A stretch of DNA of 64,000 nt from NCBI GenBank assembly GCA_028283625.1, contig JAPWKG010000026.1, positions 62,001-126,000 of the forward strand, given 5' to 3'. The DNA comes from Acidobacteriaceae bacterium. Lineage in GTDB: Bacteria; Acidobacteriota; Terriglobia; Terriglobales; Acidobacteriaceae. The translations under genes and the position numbers were made by a program. Positions 17,891-27,469 of the stretch are shown piece after piece (position 1 is the stretch's first letter; every line of letters starts with the position of its first letter). Under the pieces are notes generated by a model. It worked only from the letters and a program-made list of their open reading frames with translations, was not told the DNA's origin and did not search any database.

Positions 17891-18973
17891 ATGGCAAACA
17901 ACTCCTCTGTATTGGCCTCTGCGGCATCCCTTGCCAGCGGCGGACAAAGTCTTTCCGGCTCGCTTCCTCGCGACTGTACCTTTACGCCTTCTGACTGGCA
18001 TGCGCTCTCCAGGCATTGGTACCCGGTGGCGTTCTCTCATGAAGTGACCGACAAGCCTTACGCGGCGAAGTTGCTGGATGAGCGTGTGGTGCTCTACCGG
18101 ATCTCGGATGGAAGCATTCGCGCGGCCAAGGATATCTGCTATCACCGCGGCGCGCCGATGAGCATGGGCTGGGTGCAGGGCGATGAGATCGTCTGCGCGT
18201 ATCACGGGCTGCGCTACAACGAGAAAGGACAGTGTGTTTGTATTCCGGCGCACCCCAAGGGCGCAATCTCTCCGCGACTGCGGCTGCATATGTTGGGCGC
18301 ACAGGAGGCCTTTGGGCTGGTGTGGGTGCAGCTGGTGGAAGACGCCCAGGCGCAGCTGCCGGTAATGGAAGAGTGGGACGATCCGGACTATCTGCAGGTG
18401 CTGCCCAACAGCGTTCCGATGGAAGCTGCCGCCGGCCGGCAGATCGAAGGCTTTCTGGACGTGAGCCATTTCTCGTTTGTGCATGTGGCTACGTTTGGCG
18501 AGCCGGAAAACACGGAGGTTCCGGATTACAAGGTGACGCAGACGACGCGTGGTTTTGTGGCCGATTACATCAGCTCGGTCAGCAATTACTCCGTGGGCTT
18601 CAAGCACCTGAATCCGCCGGGCTTTCTGTGGCACCGCCGCTTTGAGACGTTCCTGCCGTTCACCGCGAAGCTAACGGTAACCTTCCCGAACGGCAAGTTG
18701 CACATCCTGAACACGGCCTCACCGGTATCGGCACGCAAGACCAAGCTGTTTGTTCCGATCTGCCGGAACTTCGACAAGGATGCCCCACTGCAGGCGACGC
18801 TGGACTTCAATCACCAGGTCTTTGCTGAAGATCAGGCGATCGTGGAGCAGCAGTACCCGGAGGATCTTCCGCTGGATCTGCAGGCCGAGGCTCATTTTCC
18901 CGCCGACCGCAGCTCGATTGCCTACCGCAAAGGGCTGGCAGCGATGGGGCTGGGGAGAAGCTTTACGGCCTAA
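17891..18973 (+). CDS. Rieske [2Fe-2S] non-heme iron oxygenase (aromatic ring-hydroxylating / vanillate demethylase-like)
   Basis: 'CYHRGAPMSMGWVQGDEIVCAYHGLRY' Rieske CxH...CxxH; catalytic region 'GFLDVSHFSFVH'. Confidence 0.88.
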   Translation: MANNSSVLASAASLASGGQSLSGSLPRDCTFTPSDWHALSRHWYPVAFSHEVTDKPYAAKLLDERVVLYRISDGSIRAAKDICYHRGAPMSMGWVQGDEIVCAYHGLRYNEKGQCVCIPAHPKGAISPRLRLHMLGAQEAFGLVWVQLVEDAQAQLPVMEEWDDPDYLQVLPNSVPMEAAAGRQIEGFLDVSHFSFVHVATFGEPENTEVPDYKVTQTTRGFVADYISSVSNYSVGFKHLNPPGFLWHRRFETFLPFTAKLTVTFPNGKLHILNTASPVSARKTKLFVPICRNFDKDAPLQATLDFNHQVFAEDQAIVEQQYPEDLPLDLQAEAHFPADRSSIAYRKGLAAMGLGRSFTA

Positions 18974-19023
18974 GGCTTTTTGCCGGGTAGTCCGATGGTC
19001 CACAGGGTGCATCTCACCCGCAC

Positions 19024-19353
19024 ATGTGGACCATTCTGCTTTTGTGCGGCTCGAATATTTTTATGACCTTTGCGTGGTACGGGCATCTAAAGTATCGCGA
19101 CGTGGCTCTCTGGAAGGTGATTCTTGTGAGCTGGTCGATCGCGTTTTTTGAGTACTGTCTGCAGGTTCCGGCCAATCGAATGGGCGCAAAGACGTTCTCC
19201 CCAGATCAGCTTAAAGTGATGCAGGAAGTCATTACCTTAGCCGTTTTTGGGGTTTTCAGCGTCTTTTACTTTGGGGACAAGTTGCACTGGAATCACTTCG
19301 TTTCTTTCGGAATGTTGATCGGTGCGGCATTCTTTATGTTTCACAAGTTTTAG
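19024..19353 (+). CDS. DMT-family (DUF486-like) small membrane protein
   Basis: 109 aa, 4 predicted TM segments; 'MTFAWYGHLKY', 'YCLQVPANRMG'. Confidence 0.8.
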   Translation: MWTILLLCGSNIFMTFAWYGHLKYRDVALWKVILVSWSIAFFEYCLQVPANRMGAKTFSPDQLKVMQEVITLAVFGVFSVFYFGDKLHWNHFVSFGMLIGAAFFMFHKF

Positions 19354-19396
19354 AGGTAGCTGCCGCTGATATGCTGGGCGGCGGCGTAGAAGAGTG

Positions 19397-19894
19397 ATGA
19401 GTGCAAGACGGCGGCATACGGACGTAAGGCGCAGCGAGTCGGTTGACGACTATCTGAAGGCGATCTATAGCCTAAGCGGGGAGATGCAGCGACGCGTCGG
19501 CAGCTCCGCGCTTGCGGCGCGGCTGGGGGTGGCCCCAGCCTCCATCACGAACATGCTGCAGAAGCTGGCCGGTGCGGAGAACTCGCTGCTGGATTACGAA
19601 CGCGGCCGCGGGGTGCGGTTATCCGTAGCCGGACGGCGCCGGGCGCTCGAGATTGTGCGCCATCACCGTCTGATCGAGACGTTTCTCTTTGAGGTGCTGG
19701 AGTATCCGCTGGCAGAGCTGCATGACGAGGCGGAGAAACTGGAACACTTCATCAGCGAGAACTTTGAAGCGCGCATTGCGGCTAAGCTCGGCAATCCGAC
19801 CGCCGATCCGCACGGGCACTGTATTCCGGCGCTGGATGGCGCGATGCCCCCGGAGCATGGCGTGAGCTGCCGTTGCGATACGCCGGAGTTTTAG
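19397..19894 (+). CDS. DtxR/MntR-family metal-dependent transcriptional regulator
   Basis: 'SVDDYLKAIYSLSGE...SSALAARLGVAPASITNMLQKLA...DYERGRGVRLSVAGRRRALEIVRHHRLIETFLFEVL', 'HDEAEKLEHFIS', 'DPHGHCIP'. Confidence 0.9.
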   Translation: MSARRRHTDVRRSESVDDYLKAIYSLSGEMQRRVGSSALAARLGVAPASITNMLQKLAGAENSLLDYERGRGVRLSVAGRRRALEIVRHHRLIETFLFEVLEYPLAELHDEAEKLEHFISENFEARIAAKLGNPTADPHGHCIPALDGAMPPEHGVSCRCDTPEF

Positions 19895-19924
19895 GTCCAG
19901 CCCTGGGATCTTCCCCTAAGTGAA

Positions 19925-19951
19925 AACGCCAGCCGAAGGTCGGCTGGCGTT
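19925..19951. terminator. Bidirectional intrinsic terminator between convergent genes
   Basis: Perfect 12-bp inverted repeat aacgccagccga-agg-tcggctggcgtt between + strand regulator and - strand lipoprotein gene. Confidence 0.75.
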
Positions 19952-19975
19952 CTGTTGTCGGGCGAGTGTTGAGGC

Positions 19976-22189
19976 CTACGGAGCAGACACGATTGTGCCC
20001 GGGGTGGCGCCCACCGTGTTGTTCTTGAGCCCGAGAGCGATGGGGGTCACGACAGGAACTGCCGCGCCGACGATCTCCACCAGGCCGCCCGGTGTATCGG
20101 CATCCGTGGCCAGGACACCCTGTGCGATCCAGACGTTTCCGGAAGGATCCACGGCAATGCCCTTGGGGTAGTTGACGAACAGGGACTTCTGGAAGCCACC
20201 GATCGCAGTTGACCCGGTCGTAGCGTCCGTGCAGGTTCCGTTGTACGCGGGGGAAAGAGCCGTGCCCGATGCGCTCAGCTCGGAGACCGAGCCGCCGGTC
20301 AGGTTGTAGTTCGTGACCCAGACGTTCTGAGCGCCGTCGATCGCGATGTTACGCGGACGGAAGATTCCGCCTGCGCAGGCTGCTGTCGCGGTGCCGACGG
20401 TCGGTGTGTTTTTGCTAAAGGTAATCGGCACCAGCGTGTTGGCGATTCCCGGGAAACGGCAGGCGCTCGAAGAAGCAGAGCAGTAGTTGCCGACCCAGAA
20501 CGAGCTGGTCTGCTTGTAGACGTTGCTGCTGCTGACCGCAACGGCGTAGGTGTAACCAAAGAGGCCTGAGGCGTTACCGATCGATGCCACGGAGAAGTTC
20601 GTGGTGCTGGAGGAATCGGCCGTCAGCAGGTAAGGCGCGCTTAGGCTGCTGGTGGTCGTGGCGTTCACGATCAGGGTGTTGGATAAGCCATCCGTTGCCA
20701 TGGCCACGCCGTACGAGGGGCCGGTGGTCGAGCCTACGACGCTAGGGATCGGTTGGCTGCCAGCGGAGCTTGCGCTCGCAGCGCCACCGTAATCATAGGC
20801 TTGATGAGCGCTGTAATCGTAGGCGAAGAGATCACCGTTGTTGTTTAAGCTAAGCCCTTCGATCGTTCCAGAAGGCTGGCTCCAGAGTGAGGTCGACCCG
20901 GACGCCGTCTGAACCAGCATGTGGTCGGTGGCTGATGCTGAGGTGGTGTAGGTCGACATGTAAACGCTGTCATTGCTGTCGATGGCCAGACCGTAGCTGG
21001 AGCCGTAGAGCGAGCTGTTGCCCGCGCAAAGGATCGGACCACCGTTGGGTGCGAAGCCTCCGAGAGTGGGCGATGCGGTGACCGAGTTGTTGACGTAGAC
21101 GTTGCCCGACGAGTCGATTGCGACGTTGTTCGGATAAGAAAGCAGGCTGCCGATGGAGCAGGCGCTGGTGGAGTTGTACCTGATGCCGATGGTCCAGTCC
21201 GAAGGTGCGCTGGTGAGGGTCGGCTGGAAGGGAGCTGCTGCGGTCACGAGGCCGTAAAGATTCGTCAGCGCGGTTGTTGAGCCGTTGGTCGGATTGATCA
21301 GCATGTAGTAAAGCGCCTGCAGCACGTTGTTCGGCGAGCTGGGGTAGCTGATCGACGGTTGGCTGGTGACGGAGGCCGAGCTCGGGACGGCTGCGTTGCT
21401 GAAGAGCGTGGTGCAGCTGGTGGAGCTCGCGGTGGCGCTGTTCACGCAGGAGGCGATGATATCGGCAAGGGTGTTCAGCTTCTGATACTCAGGCGTTGCC
21501 GTCACGGTTACGTCGTTGAGCGTTCCTGTTGGCGTCGTGCTGGTGGCTGCAACGCCTGTGCTGATGTTGACCAGGTTCGCGATCGTGGTCACGGCGTTTG
21601 CGAAGCCGGTCTGCGCCTGCGTGGCCGAAGGTGCGCCCAGGCTCAGAGTGTTCGGGTTGAAGTACTGCTGCAGGGCGGCCATAGTGGCTGCGCTGGTGAC
21701 CTCGTTCATGTTGACAAAGGTCGAGTTGGTGATGGTGGAGCAGGCACCGAGAGCGGCGATCATGCCGATGGCCGAATTGGTGCTGGCTCCGCTCGTTCCG
21801 TAGTTGCCCTGGGAGTTTCCTCCGGTGGCCACCAGGTACATCTGCGGATCGCCGGAGGAGGGGCAGCTCCAGGCACTGCCGCTGGAGTCTATGATGCCGC
21901 TGGTGTCTGACTTCTGGAAGGCGAACGAACCGTAAGCGTCGTTCTGCGAGGTGGTTTGGGCATACAGTGTGGATGCGGAGCCATAGCCGGAGGTGCCCGC
22001 CGCGTAGAGCATCACGTTGGCGCCGACGACTGGCTGGTTACCGCCCAGCAGGTGGCCGCCCAGTTTGGCTGAAGTGGATGTCGTGTTGGTGGCCGGGGTC
22101 ATGCTGGCACATCCCGACAACAAAGCCGCAGAGGCTCCGGCCGCTACGAGCAAGGCTGATCGTAAGGAGAAGAAGTAGTTAGAAGTCAC
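19976..22189 (-). CDS. NHL/Vgb-type beta-propeller lipoprotein, Ser/Thr/Ala-rich
   Basis: 737 aa; lipobox 'ALLSGC'; propeller-like units 'NVAIDSSGNVYVNNS', 'LAIDSNDSVYMS', 'NIAIDGAQNVWVTN', 'GIAVDPSGNVWIA'. Confidence 0.8.
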   Translation of the reverse strand: MTSNYFFSLRSALLVAAGASAALLSGCASMTPATNTTSTSAKLGGHLLGGNQPVVGANVMLYAAGTSGYGSASTLYAQTTSQNDAYGSFAFQKSDTSGIIDSSGSAWSCPSSGDPQMYLVATGGNSQGNYGTSGASTNSAIGMIAALGACSTITNSTFVNMNEVTSAATMAALQQYFNPNTLSLGAPSATQAQTGFANAVTTIANLVNISTGVAATSTTPTGTLNDVTVTATPEYQKLNTLADIIASCVNSATASSTSCTTLFSNAAVPSSASVTSQPSISYPSSPNNVLQALYYMLINPTNGSTTALTNLYGLVTAAAPFQPTLTSAPSDWTIGIRYNSTSACSIGSLLSYPNNVAIDSSGNVYVNNSVTASPTLGGFAPNGGPILCAGNSSLYGSSYGLAIDSNDSVYMSTYTTSASATDHMLVQTASGSTSLWSQPSGTIEGLSLNNNGDLFAYDYSAHQAYDYGGAASASSAGSQPIPSVVGSTTGPSYGVAMATDGLSNTLIVNATTTSSLSAPYLLTADSSSTTNFSVASIGNASGLFGYTYAVAVSSSNVYKQTSSFWVGNYCSASSSACRFPGIANTLVPITFSKNTPTVGTATAACAGGIFRPRNIAIDGAQNVWVTNYNLTGGSVSELSASGTALSPAYNGTCTDATTGSTAIGGFQKSLFVNYPKGIAVDPSGNVWIAQGVLATDADTPGGLVEIVGAAVPVVTPIALGLKNNTVGATPGTIVSAP

Positions 22190-22329
22190 TATGCTCCATA
22201 GAAGATGTCAAGGAGAGGCTCGAGAGACCCCGGGCCTTGGCTTGTTTAATTTTTCGAGAACTGCCGCGATTCTAAGCGTAAGGGGCTCATTATGGAAGCG
22301 ATGGAATCGGAATGTGGTCGCTAAACGAA

Positions 22330-22366
22330 ATATGGCGGCATGGGAAGGACTCCCATGCCGCCATAT
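22330..22366 (-). terminator. Intrinsic terminator/hairpin downstream of trxB
   Basis: Perfect 16-bp inverted repeat atatggcggcatggga-aggac-tcccatgccgccatat just beyond trxB stop (minus strand). Confidence 0.75.
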
Positions 22367-22393
22367 GTGTCGGAAACGAACGAATGTGAAGGG

Positions 22394-23344
22394 TTAGCGC
22401 CCCAGCTCCTCGAGGAACTTTTCGACTTCAAGAGCTGCCATGCAGCCGGTTCCGGCAGCGGTAATTGCCTGACGGTAGCGGCGATCCTGTACGTCGCCGC
22501 AGGCATATACGCCGTGGATCTGCACGCCGTTGCGTGTGACGAAGACGTTGTGTTCGGTCTTGATGTAGCCATCCTCGTCGAGGTCGATCTGGCCCTGGAA
22601 CATGGTGGCGTTCGGCTCGTGGCCGATGCCGAGGAACATGAACTGCACGGGCAGGGTCCAGCGCTCGCCGGTCTTGGTGTTGTGCACCTTCAGTCCCTTC
22701 ACGTCTTTTTCTTCAACGCCCAGCACCTCTTCGACCACGGTGTTGTGCAGGAACTCGATCTGCGGGTGCGCAATGGCGCGCTCCAGCATGATGCGGCTGG
22801 CGCGGAAGTTTTCCGAGCGGTTGATGAGGGTGACCTTCTTGGCAAAGCGGGTGAGGAAGAGTGCCTCTTCCATGGCCGAGTCGCCCCCGCCGACGACGGC
22901 GATCTCTTTGCCGGAGGCGAAGAAACCGTCGCAGGTGGCGCAGGAGCTGACACCGAAGCCGACAAGCGCCTTCTCGCTGGGCAGACCGAGCCAGCGGGCA
23001 GAAGCGCCGGAGGCGATGATGAGCGTACGCGTTTTGATGATCTCTTTGCCGACCTGCAGCTCAAAGGGCGAGGTGAGCAGGTTGGCGCTTGTCAGATGCG
23101 CCATGCGCAGCTCGGCGCCGAAGCGTGTGGCCTGCTTCTTCATGTTTTCAATCAGCTCAGGACCTTGTACGCCCTCCGGCCAGCCGGGAAAGTTTTCCAC
23201 CAGCGTGGTGATGGAAAGCTGTCCGCCGGGCTCATGGCCTTCCAGAACAAGAGGCTTAAGGTTGGAGCGGCCAGCATAAATGGCGGCGGTGAGTCCGGAG
23301 CATCCGGAGCCGAGAATAACGGTATCGCGTACGGTTTCAGACAT
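22394..23344 (-). CDS. trxB: Thioredoxin reductase (NADPH)
   Basis: 'ILGSGCSGLTAAIYAGR', redox 'CATC', 'VVGGGDSAMEEALFLTRFAKKVTLINR', 'GVYACGDVQD'. Confidence 0.95.
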   Translation of the reverse strand: MSETVRDTVILGSGCSGLTAAIYAGRSNLKPLVLEGHEPGGQLSITTLVENFPGWPEGVQGPELIENMKKQATRFGAELRMAHLTSANLLTSPFELQVGKEIIKTRTLIIASGASARWLGLPSEKALVGFGVSSCATCDGFFASGKEIAVVGGGDSAMEEALFLTRFAKKVTLINRSENFRASRIMLERAIAHPQIEFLHNTVVEEVLGVEEKDVKGLKVHNTKTGERWTLPVQFMFLGIGHEPNATMFQGQIDLDEDGYIKTEHNVFVTRNGVQIHGVYACGDVQDRRYRQAITAAGTGCMAALEVEKFLEELGR

Positions 23345-23432
23345 GACTATTTGATTGTAGAAGGTTGCGGGAAGGTTCAGGTTCCGGATAAGCCGCGAAA
23401 CGCCGTCTCCTCAAAGGCGTAGCATCGCATGT

Positions 23433-23633
23433 ATGGCAAATCTTGTTCTTGTTTACGGTATGCGTCTTCTTCCAGCCGAGGAGGTCGCGGGCGTGCAGGC
23501 GGCTCCGGTCGAGCTCAAAAATGGCAAGGAAACGCCGGTGACGATGCATATCCTTGAGGGAACGCGCGAGCAGATTGAGGCTCAGCTGCGGCACAGCATC
23601 GATGCATTTTTTGATTTCTACCCGCAGATTTAA
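23433..23633 (+). CDS. Small hypothetical protein (66 aa)
   Basis: ATG-started ORF MANLVLVYGMRLLPAEEVAGVQAAPVELKNGKETPVTMHILEGTREQIEAQLRHSIDAFFDFYPQI in the trxB / secreted-protein gap; not covered by another gene. Confidence 0.6.
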   Translation: MANLVLVYGMRLLPAEEVAGVQAAPVELKNGKETPVTMHILEGTREQIEAQLRHSIDAFFDFYPQI

Positions 23634-23762
23634 TCTGCGCCCGGCTGTGCGGGGGCTGTGCGTCGGCCTCCGTGGCTGGAAGCTGAGCCTTGTCCTAGAT
23701 CGGGACAGTGCGTTGTCTCAAAACACTCCACGACGAAGAAGCAGGTGGAGGAGTTTTGCGGG

Positions 23763-24413
23763 ATGCGCGTTTCGCGGCGGGTAGTCTGGCTTTTGGTCTT
23801 GGGGTGGGCGAGCGTACTGCCTGCGCAGTCGGTGTCGCCGCCGGACGCTTCGGTTGGGGCGGCGTTGCGCTCGCTTGCGCTGCGCGCGGGCACGGTGTTC
23901 GTCGGCCAGGTGCAACGCATCGAACGGCGCAACAGTGTTGTGCTCATTCATTTTTCGGTGGAGCAGACGCTGCAGGGCAGCGCCGGCAACGAGTACATTT
24001 TGCGGGAGTGGGCGGGGTTGTGGCCGCCGGGGCAGCAACGCTATTACGCAGGGGAACGTGCCCTGCTGTTTTTGCGTCCTGCATCTGCGGGGGCGTTGAG
24101 CACGCCGGTGGACGGTGCGGAAGGTGTGCTGCCGGTGCAGCAGCCGGAGGTAGCGGGCGGCGCGGCCACCGTAGACATCCGCAGGATTGCCACGAGGGTG
24201 CTGCGTGGGCCGCAGGAGCCGTTGGCCAGTGTGGCGAACGGCGCGATTTCCATGACCGAGGCAACAGCGCTGATCGCATCTGCGGGGCGCAGTCTGTGGC
24301 ATGAGCCGGTTCGCGTAAGGCTTCCGGTACCGGTCCGCATCGTGCTTTCCGGTGGTGGGGCAGGGGGCGGAGTTTCGGGACAGTCGCCTGTGAGGTTGCG
24401 GGATGCGCGTTAG
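23763..24413 (+). CDS. Secreted hypothetical protein paired with the downstream Ig-like protein
   Basis: Track ORF 23658..24413; ATG at 23763 gives signal peptide 'MRVSRRVVWLLVLGWASVLPAQS'; overlaps the next start by 11 bp. Confidence 0.7.
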   Translation: MRVSRRVVWLLVLGWASVLPAQSVSPPDASVGAALRSLALRAGTVFVGQVQRIERRNSVVLIHFSVEQTLQGSAGNEYILREWAGLWPPGQQRYYAGERALLFLRPASAGALSTPVDGAEGVLPVQQPEVAGGAATVDIRRIATRVLRGPQEPLASVANGAISMTEATALIASAGRSLWHEPVRVRLPVPVRIVLSGGGAGGGVSGQSPVRLRDAR

Positions 24414-27345
24414 CCTCTGGAGCTCTGGTGGGAGCAGACGCCGTACGGCGCACGTCTGGGTATTGCTTCCCGTGCTGCTGTTGATGGCCGGGCGTTGTGC
24501 GTATGCCGGCGGTCCCCGCTTCGTTACGGGAACAACCTACGCGAATCAGGGGCAGTGGATGGCGTTTCGGACGCCAAACGTCAGCTACTATACCGACCCC
24601 GGAGACTTGAACGCTTCGGTGGCTCATGCGCAGGCGGATGCGATTGTGGCCGCGGCCGCGGCGGTGTGGAACGTGCCTTCGGCGAGCCTGGTGCTGGCGC
24701 AGGGCGGAGCTTTGAGCGAGCACGTCAGCTCGAAGAACACCTACTTCGATGGTGAGAACGTGATCTTTCCTGCCGATGTGCAGGCGACGAACTTTCTGGC
24801 CAAGCCGGTTGCGGTGATCTACGACTCGGATGGCTCGGTGATTGATCTTTTACTCGGGGTGAGCGCGAGCGATCCTTCGAGCTGCCGCCAGAATTCGGTG
24901 GTGGAGAGCGTGGATGGGTTTGGCGCGACGGGAACCATTGACCATGCGTTGTTGATCCTGAACGGCCGCTGCGTGACGAATACGGCGGACTCCCTCAAGC
25001 AGATGCAGTATTACCTGATGCGGGGCTTTGGCCGGGTGCTGGGCTTGGCGTGGTCGCAGACCAATGACAATGTCTTTACCGCGTCGCCTTTGCCGAGCGC
25101 ATCGCAGATGGCGTACTGGCCGGTAATGCATCCGATCGACGTGCTCTGCGGGCCCTACACCTATCTGTGTATGCAGAACCCCTTTGTGCTGCGTCCGGAT
25201 GACCTGAGCGCCTTGGCGATGCTGTATCCGGTGACCGCCAGTAACCTGAGCGCGGGCAAGGTGCTGAGTGATACCGGCAGTGCCCAGATCTGGGGCTACC
25301 TGCGCTTTCCCGATCCGTTCGTCGTCGGTGTGGATGAGGTCAACGTGACCATCAACATCTCCCAGCTGTTTCACGCGCAGCACGACTACCAGATCGCATC
25401 CGGACTGAGCGGCATTCTATTCCAGCAGAACAACGGCAACCCGATGACGGGGCCGGAGCCGGACGAGGAGAACGTGGGCTCGGTGCAGGACAGGAACTCG
25501 GCCGGGTACTACGACGTGCATCGCATCCCTCATCCGGATTCGGATACGTGGGTGATGGAGGTCTTCGAGTCGATTAACCCGTTGTACAGCGGGGAGTACG
25601 CTCTGGGATCCTTTGAACGGCCGCCTGTGAGCTTCGATATCGATGCCGCGACGATTTACGCGGTACTGCCGTCGAGCGGTTCGCAGTCGATGGAGATCTA
25701 CCAGTTCTTTGACAATGCGGCGAACACCTGCCGCACCGCGACCAACGGCGCCATCGACGCACCTCCGGTGGTGGCGAGCAGCGGCTGGTGGACGGACGTG
25801 TTGTGCGACTCGAACTGGCCTGCCTGGAAGCAGGCGAGCCTGAAGGCGGGGCACAGCTGGACGCTGGAGTCCACGGCGCTGGATAGCGCAGGCAACATCT
25901 CGGCGGCGAAGGCTCAGCCGGTCTTTGGCGTGTGGTACACGAGCGATCGCTATGACGCGTTGCCTACGGTGGCCGCGAATACGGTGCCGATGAACGGCGC
26001 GACGAACGGGCTGACGCAGTTACATGTTGCCGCGGCGAGTGCGGATGCGACGTATCGCATTGGGCTGGCGGACTACTACAGCGAAGGCCGTCCGGACTTC
26101 TTTTATCGTGCCCGGTTGCTGTACGCCGACGCGCTGGCTCCTGCCAGCGTGGGCGCTGCGGGGGGAACGGTCACGGTGACCGGGATGGGCTTTGCCAATG
26201 GCAATCGGGTGACGGTGAACGGCGTAACGGCCAAGGTGGTGAGCTGGTCGCCCAGCAGCATTACGGCGGTTGCGCCTTCAAGCACGGCGGCGGGAGCGAA
26301 GGCGGGTGTTCCGGTAACGGTTGCGGTAACGGATCTGACGACGGGAGGAAGCACAGCCATCACGGGAGCGCTGCGCTATGGTGCGGCGGGGGCGTATGGT
26401 GTGCTGTTGCTGAGTGCGCCCTCGGCCCTGAGTACGGGCAGCGTTGCTGCGACGCCGTTTCAGGTCAAGGTTGTTGCGGCCGATGGGGTGACGGCGATTG
26501 CGGGAGCGAAGGTGAGCTTTGCGGTCGCGGTGGGTTCGGCGATGTTGAACGCGTGCGGTTCACCGCAGAGCTGCACGCTGGTGACGGACGCCAGCGGTAC
26601 GGCTTCGACGACCGTAACGGGGACGTCTGCGGGAGCTGTGGTGCTGACGGCGACGGAGAGCAGCGGCGGGGCAAGTGTATCGGTGCAGCTGACCGATACC
26701 GACCCGGTGCGGTCGGTGCTGATGCGCAGCGCGCCGTTGTATGTTGCAGCCGGCGCGAGCTGGAGCACGCCGATTCAGCTGTATGCCCTTCAGGATGGCG
26801 CGGCGGCCTCGGCGGCGCCGGTGATCTGGAGCGCGAGTGCGGGTCTGTTGCTGAGCTCGGTGTCAACGCTGACCGACGCTGGCGGTGCTGCCTCCGCCAC
26901 GGTGCTGGACAACGCGCTTGCGGCGGGGCAGGCGAGCGTGCAGGGGTGCGTCTGGACGACGGTGTGCGCAAGCTGGACGCTGGTGAGCGTGGACCCCTCG
27001 CTGTGGCAGGTGGCGGTCGTCAGCGGTGCGGGCCAGAGCGTCGAGATTCCGGCAGCGTTGGCGCCGGTGACGCTGCAGCTCACCGATGGTTCGGGCCACC
27101 CGCTGGCGGGGGCTCCGGTTAGCGTAGCCCAGACGGTGACCGCATGGGAGGGGGAGTGCCCGGATCGCGGCCGCTGCCCGGCAGCGCCCGTGCTGGCGAG
27201 CGCACAGAGCATGGCGGCAAGCGATGCCAATGGTCTGGTGAGTGTGGCACCGCTCAGTGTCGCGGCAAGTGCGGGCATGACGAACATCGCCGTGTCGACC
27301 GGCAACAACGGCTTTGTCTCGCTTACTCTGGCGCGAGCTCCTTAG
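24403..27345 (+). CDS. Secreted multidomain protein: matrixin-like N-terminal region, IPT/TIG and Big_1-type Ig-like domains
   Basis: 980 aa; signal peptide; 'NVSYYTDPGDLNASVAHAQADAIVAAAAAVWN' and 'LMRGFGRVLGLAWSQ' resemble matrixin; 'PASVGAAGGTVTVTGMGFANGNRVTVNG' IPT/TIG; 'DGVTAIAGAKVSFAVAVGS...TDASGTASTTVT' Big_1. Confidence 0.75.
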   Translation: MRVSLWSSGGSRRRTAHVWVLLPVLLLMAGRCAYAGGPRFVTGTTYANQGQWMAFRTPNVSYYTDPGDLNASVAHAQADAIVAAAAAVWNVPSASLVLAQGGALSEHVSSKNTYFDGENVIFPADVQATNFLAKPVAVIYDSDGSVIDLLLGVSASDPSSCRQNSVVESVDGFGATGTIDHALLILNGRCVTNTADSLKQMQYYLMRGFGRVLGLAWSQTNDNVFTASPLPSASQMAYWPVMHPIDVLCGPYTYLCMQNPFVLRPDDLSALAMLYPVTASNLSAGKVLSDTGSAQIWGYLRFPDPFVVGVDEVNVTINISQLFHAQHDYQIASGLSGILFQQNNGNPMTGPEPDEENVGSVQDRNSAGYYDVHRIPHPDSDTWVMEVFESINPLYSGEYALGSFERPPVSFDIDAATIYAVLPSSGSQSMEIYQFFDNAANTCRTATNGAIDAPPVVASSGWWTDVLCDSNWPAWKQASLKAGHSWTLESTALDSAGNISAAKAQPVFGVWYTSDRYDALPTVAANTVPMNGATNGLTQLHVAAASADATYRIGLADYYSEGRPDFFYRARLLYADALAPASVGAAGGTVTVTGMGFANGNRVTVNGVTAKVVSWSPSSITAVAPSSTAAGAKAGVPVTVAVTDLTTGGSTAITGALRYGAAGAYGVLLLSAPSALSTGSVAATPFQVKVVAADGVTAIAGAKVSFAVAVGSAMLNACGSPQSCTLVTDASGTASTTVTGTSAGAVVLTATESSGGASVSVQLTDTDPVRSVLMRSAPLYVAAGASWSTPIQLYALQDGAAASAAPVIWSASAGLLLSSVSTLTDAGGAASATVLDNALAAGQASVQGCVWTTVCASWTLVSVDPSLWQVAVVSGAGQSVEIPAALAPVTLQLTDGSGHPLAGAPVSVAQTVTAWEGECPDRGRCPAAPVLASAQSMAASDANGLVSVAPLSVAASAGMTNIAVSTGNNGFVSLTLARAP

Positions 27346-27394
27346 CGTTTGCTGGGGGGCGCGTTCTCCTCTGGCGAGGCGAGGCCGGCAAAGG

Positions 27395-27431
27395 CAACGG
27401 CGGCAGGAGTGGGAACTCGCTGCCGCCGTTG
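27395..27431. terminator. Bidirectional intrinsic terminator between convergent genes
   Basis: caacggcggcag / ctgccgccgttg with inner gagt-ggga-actc stem. Confidence 0.75.
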
Positions 27432-27469
27432 GGCTGTTGGGTGGATCGTCCGGTCGATCGTTCGGTCGT

